From: an uncultured Bacilli bacterium
GTDB lineage: Bacteria > Bacillota_I > Bacilli_A > RF39 > UBA660
DNA length: 38,136 bases
Assembly: GCA_947629035.1 (NCBI GenBank)
Contig: CANRCE010000007.1
Span: forward strand, 1 to 38,136
Reading direction: 5' to 3'
This document shows, piece by piece, positions 31,332 through 38,136 of this stretch (the first letter of the stretch is position 1; each line of letters starts with the position of its first letter). The position numbers and the translations under genes are program-made. A model generated the notes under the pieces. That model was given only the letters and a program-made list of their open reading frames with translations, did no database searches and was not told where the DNA came from.

Positions 31332-33632
31332 TCACCCCTTCCGTGTTTCTTCTTTAAATAAATCATCATATATTTCTTGATAATCACTTACTAAAATAAT
31401 TTTTAATTTATCTCTTACTTCACTTGGAATATCCTCTAGATCTTTTTTATTTTGACTTGGAATATAAACTTTATTAATATTGTTAGCTAATGCTGCAATT
31501 AATTTTTCTTTTAAACCTCCAATGGGAAGAATTCTACCTCTTAATGTCATTTCTCCAGTCATACTAATATCACTTGCTATTTTTTTCTTTTTAAGTAAAC
31601 TTAAAATAGCGCTTACGATAGTAACACCTGCTGATGGACCATCTTTTAAAATAGCTCCTTCTTCAAAATGAAGATGATAATCCAAGGAAAATAAATCATA
31701 ATCTAAATTAAAATATTGATAATTAGTTTTAATATAACTTAAAGCTATATAAACACTTTCTTTCATAACATCTCCTAAAGAACCTGTTAATTTTATTTCA
31801 CCTTTTCCTTTATAAGAAGTAACTGATACTTTGAGTAATTCTCCTCCATAAGGGGTATAAGAAAGGGCATTTACTACTCCTATCTTATTATCATCATTTA
31901 ATACATGATTATATTTTTCAATTCCTAAATATTCATGAATTTCATCTTTAGAAATAATCTTATCTTTTTCTTTTTTTAAAAGGACTTTGCGAAAAACACT
32001 AGCTAATTTTCTTTCTAAATCACGAACACCTGCTTCTTTAGTGTAATCATTAATTATCTTTAAAATAGCTTCATCTTCTAAAATAATATTTCTTAAATCA
32101 TAATTTTTTATATATTTAGGAATTAAATAATCCTTTGCTATCTTTAATTTTTCTAAAACTGTATAACTAGATACTTCAATTATCTCTAATCTATCTCTTA
32201 AGGCTGATGGTATGGTATCTTCTCTATTAGCAGTTAAAATAAACATTACTTTGGATAAATCAAATTCTTCTTCAATATAATTATCTACAAAAATATTATT
32301 TTGCTCTTTATCTAAAATATCTAAAAGACAGGAAGCAGGATCTCCTCTATAATCTTTAGTTAATTTATCAATTTCATCAATTAAGAAGACAGGATTATTA
32401 CTACCAGCTTTCCTTATGCCTTGAATTATTTTTCCGGCTGATGCTCCAATATAAGTTCTACGATGTCCTATAATTTCAGCTTCATCATGAACGCCTCCAA
32501 CAGATATCTTAACAAACTTTTTATTTAAAGCTAATGCAATTGATTTAGCTAAACTAGTCTTACCACAACCTGGTGGTCCTACAAGACATAATATTGGTGT
32601 ATTATCATAATTAGCTTGTTTTTTTACAGCCACAAATTCTAAAATACGTGATTTTACTTTATCTAATCCATAATGACTACTATCTAACACTTTACTAATT
32701 TTATCTAAATTATAGTTATCTTTGGTAGAATTATTCCAAGGAAGATTAATTAGCCAATCGATATAACCTCTTACTATGCTTATTTCTGGTGAAGCATCTG
32801 GTATAATTTCATATCTGTTGATCTCTTCTTCTAAACGTTTTTTTACTTTGGCATTGCAATCTAAATTGGAAACTATTTCTTTTAATTTTTCAATATCTTT
32901 ATTTCGAACATCACTATCTCCAAGTTCTTCTCTAATAATTTTTATTTTTTCTCTTAACATGTATTCATGTTGTGAATCTTCAACATGCATTCTCAATTTT
33001 TCTTCAATTTCATTTTCTAATCTTACTGTTTCTATTTCTTTAGTTAAGTCCTCTATTATAGCTCTAATTCGATACATAGGATTTGTAGTATAAACATATT
33101 TAATTTTATCACGATACGATAAGGGAAGTTCAAAAACAATAATATCTGATATTCTACTTATACTATTTATTCCCATCAATCTTCCAATAACATTATTTGA
33201 CATCGATGGTGAAGTTTCAATGTAACTATCTAAATTACGAAATAAAACTCTTTTTAATGCTGTAGCTTCTAATTCATTATAATCATATTCTTTCGTAGGA
33301 ATAACAAAGGCCTCTAATATTTCATTTTGTTCTAAATAATTTAATACTTCTACTCTATCTATTCCTAAAATAACAACTCTAACTAAACCTCCAGGTAATT
33401 CAATTTTTGATTTAATTTTACCAACAACGCCAATTTTAGGTAAATCATTAATATGAGGATTAGTTTCTAATTGGTCTTCTAAATTAATAAATAAAAGATG
33501 TCCATCATGATAATTTAAGGCTTGATTTAAAATTTCTTTGTCACTTTCACTTTTAAATTCTAATCTAATTTCATTAAAAGGAAGTAAAACAACATCCCGT
33601 AAAAACATAACATGCAAATTTGTTTCAACCAT
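31332..33632 (-). CDS. lon: ATP-dependent endopeptidase Lon
   Basis: GPPGCGKTSLAKSIALALNKKFVKISVGGVHDEAEIIGHRRTYIGASAGKIIQG; catalytic KDGPSAGVT. Start placed at the ATG behind AGGAGG. Stop is TGA. Confidence 0.98.
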   Translation of the reverse strand: MVETNLHVMFLRDVVLLPFNEIRLEFKSESDKEILNQALNYHDGHLLFINLEDQLETNPHINDLPKIGVVGKIKSKIELPGGLVRVVILGIDRVEVLNYLEQNEILEAFVIPTKEYDYNELEATALKRVLFRNLDSYIETSPSMSNNVIGRLMGINSISRISDIIVFELPLSYRDKIKYVYTTNPMYRIRAIIEDLTKEIETVRLENEIEEKLRMHVEDSQHEYMLREKIKIIREELGDSDVRNKDIEKLKEIVSNLDCNAKVKKRLEEEINRYEIIPDASPEISIVRGYIDWLINLPWNNSTKDNYNLDKISKVLDSSHYGLDKVKSRILEFVAVKKQANYDNTPILCLVGPPGCGKTSLAKSIALALNKKFVKISVGGVHDEAEIIGHRRTYIGASAGKIIQGIRKAGSNNPVFLIDEIDKLTKDYRGDPASCLLDILDKEQNNIFVDNYIEEEFDLSKVMFILTANREDTIPSALRDRLEIIEVSSYTVLEKLKIAKDYLIPKYIKNYDLRNIILEDEAILKIINDYTKEAGVRDLERKLASVFRKVLLKKEKDKIISKDEIHEYLGIEKYNHVLNDDNKIGVVNALSYTPYGGELLKVSVTSYKGKGEIKLTGSLGDVMKESVYIALSYIKTNYQYFNLDYDLFSLDYHLHFEEGAILKDGPSAGVTIVSAILSLLKKKKIASDISMTGEMTLRGRILPIGGLKEKLIAALANNINKVYIPSQNKKDLEDIPSEVRDKLKIILVSDYQEIYDDLFKEETRKG

Positions 33633-33658
33633 AGTTTTACCTCCTAACAATTAAATAA

Positions 33659-33705
33659 AGTGATATACCTTTTAATCATAATAGTAAATTAAAAGATATA
33701 TCACT
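33659..33705 (-). promoter_or_regulatory. Long hairpin in the lon 5' leader
   Basis: 18-bp arms AGTGATATATCTTTTAAT / ATTAAAAGGTATATCACT (one G-U), 11-nt loop, about 13 nt upstream of the lon RBS. Confidence 0.75.
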
Positions 33706-33726
33706 GCCTTTCTTCTTTGAGTCTAT

Positions 33727-33754
33727 ATTCTAGCATAAAAAGAAAATATATCAA
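33727..33754 (-). promoter_or_regulatory. Predicted extended -10 promoter for lon (TTGATA-16-TGc.TAGAAT)
   Basis: -35 at 33749-33754 inside the preceding terminator stem; -10 at 33727-33732. Confidence 0.6.
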
Positions 33755-33771
33755 CCTAAGTTGACATATTT
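33739..33771 (-). terminator. Rho-independent terminator after the Flp-like pilin gene
   Basis: Minus: AAATATGTCAAC-TTAG-GTTGATATATTTTCTTTTT. Confidence 0.8.
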
Positions 33772-33813
33772 TTGACACTAAATTTTAATGGTAATTATTA
33801 GCATTTGTTATAC

Positions 33814-34023
33814 TTAATCTAGTCTATCTAAATCTCCCTCACAATAGCCTTCGCCAACTTTATTACCCTCGATATATTCTTTTCCTGCTACATTACATCC
33901 CATTTTCGTAACAGCATCTTGTAAATATCCTCCAAATATTTTAACTAAACCTATTGCTAAAACGGTAATAAGTGAAATTATCAAAACATATTCTACTAAA
34001 GTTTGACCTTTTCTATTTAGCAT
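33814..34023 (-). CDS. Flp-like / class III signal peptide pilin-like small protein
   Basis: 69 aa: MLNRKG|QTLVEYVLIISLITVLAIGLVKIFGGYLQ. Confidence 0.78.
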   Translation of the reverse strand: MLNRKGQTLVEYVLIISLITVLAIGLVKIFGGYLQDAVTKMGCNVAGKEYIEGNKVGEGYCEGDLDRLD

Positions 34024-34087
34024 AATTAAAGACCTCCTATAAGCTTCTTTCCCTATGATATTATTTTACTAAACTTTTTATTTAAAA

Positions 34088-36256
34088 TCAATATCTTGAT
34101 TGTAATTTTATAAGAATTTCTGTTGTATCATTGACTATTGTGTCTTTAGCTATACTTTGTTCACTTACATAACCAGTTCCCGAAATAGCATAAGAAAGAT
34201 TCATCATTTTAAGTAAATTTATGGCATCCATTTTAGAATATCCTATTAAATCTGGCATTACTTTTTTATCATATTTATTAGTTAATAATATTACTTTGGC
34301 TTTTTCAAGTAATGTTGTATTAGCTAGGGGATATTGATTTATTACCTTATCACCATCTCCTAAAATAATAATATCTAAATTTTTACCTTCCAAAGTTTTT
34401 TTAACAGTTTCAATATTTTTATTGGTAAAAGATGGCATAACATAAGCCTCTTCTTTTTTTTCTACTTCTTTAATATTCAAATAATTACTAATATTAGCTA
34501 CGACTTCTTTTACCATTGGAGCTACATAATTAGTGGTATCCTTTGGTTTCATTAAAGCAGCATAAACAATAATTTCAGGATTTTCTCCAGGATAAAGTCC
34601 TGAAAATGAATAAATGTAATCTGTAGGTCCATCTTCATATTTACCTAATTTATAATTATAAATTTGAGCTGTACCTGTCTTACCAATTAAATCATAGCCT
34701 TCCATATAATAACTAGAACCAGTTGAATTACTACTATCACCATTAATAACACTACGAAGTAATGTTTTCATTTTATCTGCTGTCGACTTGGAAATAACCT
34801 CTCCTAAAGAAGTTTTTTTACCTTCAAAAGTAATTTTGCCTGTATTAGTGTTTTTAATTTTAGATACAAGATAAGGTTTTAACATTTCTCCATCATTGGC
34901 AACAGCCGTTAAAGCTTGAATATGTTGAATAGGAGTTGTCATAATACCTTGACCATATCCTGCTGTTGCAGCTTCAATTTCATACCTAAAATCAATTGAT
35001 CCAGAAGCTTCATTTTTTAAAGCTATACCAACAGGACTTCCAAAGCCATATTTTTCATAGCAATTGTGTAAGTCTTCAATTGTAATAAAATTATTAACCA
35101 TATTAGCAACAGCAATATTTGAGGATAAAGCAAAGCCTTGGTCATAAGTAAGTCTTCCCCATCCTTCTTTTTTCCAATCGGATATGGTTGTAGTTTCTTG
35201 TCCTCCATTTTCTAAATTAGAAGTATAGGTTTTACTTCCTGATAAATAAGTTTCATCCCCTTTATAAGTTCCTTTATCAATCGCGCACATATAACTAAAT
35301 ATTTTCATCGTACTACCTGGTTCATAAGGATTTCGAATAATTGGATCTAAATAATTAGAAAGATTTCTTAAGTTTGGATCGAATGATGGAGTTGAGGAAT
35401 AACCTAAAATAGCTCCTGTTTTAGCATCTGCTACAACCATAAGTACAAAACTAGCTTGTGATTGTTCACTTGTCTTTTTAACAGCATTCTCAATAAATAA
35501 TTCAACATTATTATCTATGGTAAGATAAATATCATCACCATTTAAAGCTTCTTCTTTATATTCTCTTCCGTTTGCAATTTTATAACCATAACGATCTTTT
35601 TCATAAGTGACATAACCTACACTTCCTCTTAACTCTTGATCAAAGGATTGTTCAATACCAAGTAGTCCTTTCATATAGTTATTACCGTCACTGTCTTCTT
35701 CAAAAACAGTATATCCTAACATATAAGAAGCAAAATCGCCATTGGGATAATATCTTTTAGTAGTTTTAATAAAATCTATTCCTGGTAAATTTAGGGCTTT
35801 TACTTCTTCCATTTTAAGTTGGCTTAAATTTTTCCCTTTAGGTCCTAATTCAACTTGATAGGCATCTTTAGATAAGTATTCTACTAAAGTATCTTTGGGA
35901 ATATCTAAAACTTCACTCAATTTAATCGCTGTATTTTCAATATCACTGACATGATTTTGAGTTTTACTGTTTTCACTTCTAGATTCATCCAAATAAGCAA
36001 TAACAGTATAACTTACAACATCTTGAGCTAAAATATTTCCTTTTACATCATATATTGAACCACGTGTTGGCATAATTATTTCTTCTTTAGTATTACGATT
36101 TTTGATAAATGCACTAATTGTACTATTACCAACTTTATAATCTATTAAGCTTAAATAACATAAACGAACAATAAAACCAGCAAATAAAAAAAAGACCAAA
36201 ACAAACCATAATTTATTTACTCTAATTTTGTTTGTATTCATCTTCTTTTCTTTCAT
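34088..36256 (-). CDS. Division-type class B penicillin-binding protein (PBP2B/FtsI/SpoVD-like) with two C-terminal PASTA-like domains
   Basis: TRGSIYDVKGNILAQDV dimerisation motif; STMK, SSN and KTGTAQ active-site motifs; tandem PASTA-like tail. Exact start uncertain. Confidence 0.93.
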   Translation of the reverse strand: MKEKKMNTNKIRVNKLWFVLVFFLFAGFIVRLCYLSLIDYKVGNSTISAFIKNRNTKEEIIMPTRGSIYDVKGNILAQDVVSYTVIAYLDESRSENSKTQNHVSDIENTAIKLSEVLDIPKDTLVEYLSKDAYQVELGPKGKNLSQLKMEEVKALNLPGIDFIKTTKRYYPNGDFASYMLGYTVFEEDSDGNNYMKGLLGIEQSFDQELRGSVGYVTYEKDRYGYKIANGREYKEEALNGDDIYLTIDNNVELFIENAVKKTSEQSQASFVLMVVADAKTGAILGYSSTPSFDPNLRNLSNYLDPIIRNPYEPGSTMKIFSYMCAIDKGTYKGDETYLSGSKTYTSNLENGGQETTTISDWKKEGWGRLTYDQGFALSSNIAVANMVNNFITIEDLHNCYEKYGFGSPVGIALKNEASGSIDFRYEIEAATAGYGQGIMTTPIQHIQALTAVANDGEMLKPYLVSKIKNTNTGKITFEGKKTSLGEVISKSTADKMKTLLRSVINGDSSNSTGSSYYMEGYDLIGKTGTAQIYNYKLGKYEDGPTDYIYSFSGLYPGENPEIIVYAALMKPKDTTNYVAPMVKEVVANISNYLNIKEVEKKEEAYVMPSFTNKNIETVKKTLEGKNLDIIILGDGDKVINQYPLANTTLLEKAKVILLTNKYDKKVMPDLIGYSKMDAINLLKMMNLSYAISGTGYVSEQSIAKDTIVNDTTEILIKLQSRY

Positions 36257-36266
36257 TTTTTTCCCT

Positions 36267-36572
36267 CTATTCTGTGATGGTTTTGATATTTTCATTATTA
36301 TAAGCTAATCCCATATCCTCTGATATGTTTTGAATATTCTCTAATGAGGCCATCTCATTTATCTTCATCGTTAAGCTTTGATTAGTATCCTCTTGATTAC
36401 TTACTTTAATCGATAAATTTTGAACTTCTAAATTCATCTTTGATAAAGTTGTCCTACCAAAAACAATACCTAAAATTAGAAAAACACTAATAACTGTACA
36501 GCTTTTATATATAAATCTTTCTAATTTACTAAATTTGCTCTTTGTCTTTTTTTTCTTTGTCATTTTCATCAT
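36267..36572 (-). CDS. ftsL: FtsL-like division protein
   Basis: Small single-TM protein with coiled coil (LSIKVSNQEDTNQSLTMKINEMASLENIQNISEDMGLAY) between rsmH and the PBP gene. Confidence 0.75.
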   Translation of the reverse strand: MMKMTKKKKTKSKFSKLERFIYKSCTVISVFLILGIVFGRTTLSKMNLEVQNLSIKVSNQEDTNQSLTMKINEMASLENIQNISEDMGLAYNNENIKTITE

Positions 36573-36578
36573 TCCTTT

Positions 36579-37505
36579 TTATTCTTTAATTTTTATTATC
36601 GTCCTAAGTGTCGCACTATGAGCCCGATTATTTTCTTGAAGTTCCATTGTTGATGGTAATATTTTTTTACCTAATTTATATTTAGGTTCTAATTCTTTTG
36701 GTAAATATGGTAATTTCTTTAAATTACTATCAACAGTTGTATATTTTTTAAATTTTTCCATAACTAAAGCATCTTCTAAAGAATGGAAAGTAATAACTGC
36801 TAAAACACCATTTACCTTTAACATATTAATAGCATCATCTAATACCTTATCTAAAACATTTAATTCGTCATTTACTTCAATTCTAATAGCTTGAAAGACC
36901 TTTTTAGCAGGATGTTTATCTCTTTTAGCCTTGGCTGGTATTGATTTTTTAATAATGTCTACTAACTCTAAAGTAGTTTCTATTTTCTTTTGTTCTCTTG
37001 TCTTGACAATATTATTAGCAATACTCGATGCATATTTTTCTTCACCATATTTTAAAAATATGTTCTTTAAATCATGGTACGAATAGCTATTTACAACTTC
37101 ATAAGCTGATAGTGATTGACTTTGATTCATTCTCATATCAAGTCTTGCATCCTTTTGATAGCTAAAACCTCTAGTTTCATCATCTAATTGCAAAGATGAT
37201 ACACCTAAATCAAATAGAATACCATCAACTTCCGTTACTCCATGCTTTGCTAAATCAGACTTTAAATTAACAAAATTATCATTAATGATAGTATAATTAT
37301 CACCTTGTTTATCCAATTTTTCTTTAGCATAGGAAATAGCTACAATATCCTGATCAAATCCATATAAGTGACCCCTTTTTATCTTTTTTAAGATTTCTAA
37401 TGAGTGCCCCCCAAATCCAAGCGTAGCATCAACATAAACTCCATTTTCTTTGATATTTAAATTTGAAATAACTTCATCTAAAAGTACACTTTTGTGGCTA
37501 AACAT
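36579..37505 (-). CDS. rsmH: 16S rRNA (cytosine(1402)-N(4))-methyltransferase
   Basis: MFSHKSVLLDEVISNLNIKENGVYVDATLGFGGHS; ILFDLGVSSLQLDDETRGFSY. Confidence 0.97.
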   Translation of the reverse strand: MFSHKSVLLDEVISNLNIKENGVYVDATLGFGGHSLEILKKIKRGHLYGFDQDIVAISYAKEKLDKQGDNYTIINDNFVNLKSDLAKHGVTEVDGILFDLGVSSLQLDDETRGFSYQKDARLDMRMNQSQSLSAYEVVNSYSYHDLKNIFLKYGEEKYASSIANNIVKTREQKKIETTLELVDIIKKSIPAKAKRDKHPAKKVFQAIRIEVNDELNVLDKVLDDAINMLKVNGVLAVITFHSLEDALVMEKFKKYTTVDSNLKKLPYLPKELEPKYKLGKKILPSTMELQENNRAHSATLRTIIKIKE

Positions 37506-37935
37506 CAAAATCCACCTCAAACAAATTTTCTGCTATATCGGATAACTTATCTTCATTGGCAGAAATTAAAGAATTAAATTTTTCTAAAGACCAAATTTCT
37601 AGACGATCATTAACCCCAATGATTACACATTCTTTTTTTAAATCTGCATATTCAATTAAAGAGTTTACAATGTTAATTCTACCTTGTTTATCAAATTCAC
37701 ATACAGTAGCACCTGATAGAAAGAATCTATTAAAGGTTCTGGCATCTTTTTTCGTAAATGGAAGTGTTTTAAGTTTAGCAATAATCTTTTCCCATTCTAA
37801 ATTAGAATAAACAAATAAGCAACCATCTAAACCTCTAGTTACAATGAAGCTATTACCTATCTCTTCTCTAAATTTAGAAGGAATTATTAATCTTCCTTTC
37901 TCATCAATATTGTGATGATATTCTCCAATTAACAT
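37498..37935 (-). CDS. mraZ: Transcriptional regulator MraZ
   Basis: MLIGEYHHNIDEKGRLIIPSKFREE; DKQGRINI second SpoVT-AbrB half. Start moved from the ORF-track GTG to ATG. Confidence 0.96.
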   Translation of the reverse strand: MLIGEYHHNIDEKGRLIIPSKFREEIGNSFIVTRGLDGCLFVYSNLEWEKIIAKLKTLPFTKKDARTFNRFFLSGATVCEFDKQGRINIVNSLIEYADLKKECVIIGVNDRLEIWSLEKFNSLISANEDKLSDIAENLFEVDFDV

Positions 37936-37943
37936 ATTATCCC

Positions 37944-37968
37944 CCACTTTCTTCCACTTCGTGCCACT
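37944..37968 (-). promoter_or_regulatory. Putative MraZ operator: three AGTGG boxes at exact 10-bp spacing
   Basis: CCACT on + at 37944, 37954 and 37964, between the -10 and the mraZ start codon. Confidence 0.8.
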
Positions 37969-37978
37969 CTACGATATT

Positions 37979-38007
37979 ATTCTACTATAGTATTTATCAT
38001 TTGTAAA
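37979..38007 (-). promoter_or_regulatory. Predicted sigma-A promoter of the mraZ operon (TTTACA-17-TAGAAT)
   Basis: -35 at 38002-38007, -10 at 37979-37984. Confidence 0.75.
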
Positions 38008-38078
38008 TAGTTTTTTTCAATTTTTACACTTTTTAGTGTAAAAAAAAATAAACCTTTTTAGAGACTGCTGAAAAAGTA

Positions 38079-38130
38079 GCAAAAAATAAAACTGATAATT
38101 AGAGTAATTTTCTATTTATCAGTTTTTTTG
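38079..38130. terminator. Bidirectional-type terminator hairpin
   Basis: Perfect 11-bp arms AAAACTGATAA (38088-38098) / TTATCAGTTTT (38116-38126) with T runs on both strands' 3' sides. Confidence 0.7.
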
Positions 38131-38136
38131 TGACTT

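Noticed and set aside
33659-33705. CIRCE/HrcA operator upstream of lon
   Set aside because: Arms AGTGATATATCTTTTAAT do not match TTAGCACTC-N9-GAGTGCTAA.
38041-38136. Possible insertion-sequence end (GAGACTGCTGAAAAAGTAGC) at the right edge
   Set aside because: No transposase ORF, no confirmed terminal inverted repeat or target duplication in the window; the hairpin here is better explained as a terminator.
1-38136. CRISPR arrays, tRNA or rRNA genes, prophage or integrase modules
   Set aside because: No regularly spaced repeats, no tRNA cloverleaf or rRNA signature and no integrase/transposase motifs were seen by eye; a tRNAscan or CRISPR finder run would be needed to exclude them formally.

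Overview
The window is 38 kb of AT-rich, low-GC Gram-positive-type chromosome, probably an uncultured Bacilli or walled Mollicutes relative. Every supported gene lies on the minus strand. In transcription order (right to left) it holds: a shortened division cluster (mraZ-rsmH-ftsL-PBP); an orphan Flp-like pilin; lon; a Fic-domain gene; smc; the full S10-spc-alpha ribosomal block (rpsJ to rplQ, with secY, adk, map, infA, rpmJ and rpoA); an operon with a large cysteine-rich pseudopilin-like protein, a lipoprotein and a small pseudopilin; sepF-divIVA; queA; dnaG-rpoD-trmK; and a secreted GH73-type glucosaminidase with a C-terminal dockerin, followed by a membrane-anchored Ig/cadherin-like protein. 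TGA is used as a stop codon, so genetic code 11 is indicated. Most of the window is housekeeping. The most interesting accessory signals are the Cys-rich modular pseudopilin operon, the dockerin-glucosaminidase and its membrane-anchored neighbour, a long hairpin in the lon leader, recurrent fusion of terminators with the next promoter, and a three-box MraZ operator. No tRNA, rRNA, CRISPR array or intact transposon was recognised. All calls come from reading the sequence by eye; no database search was run.
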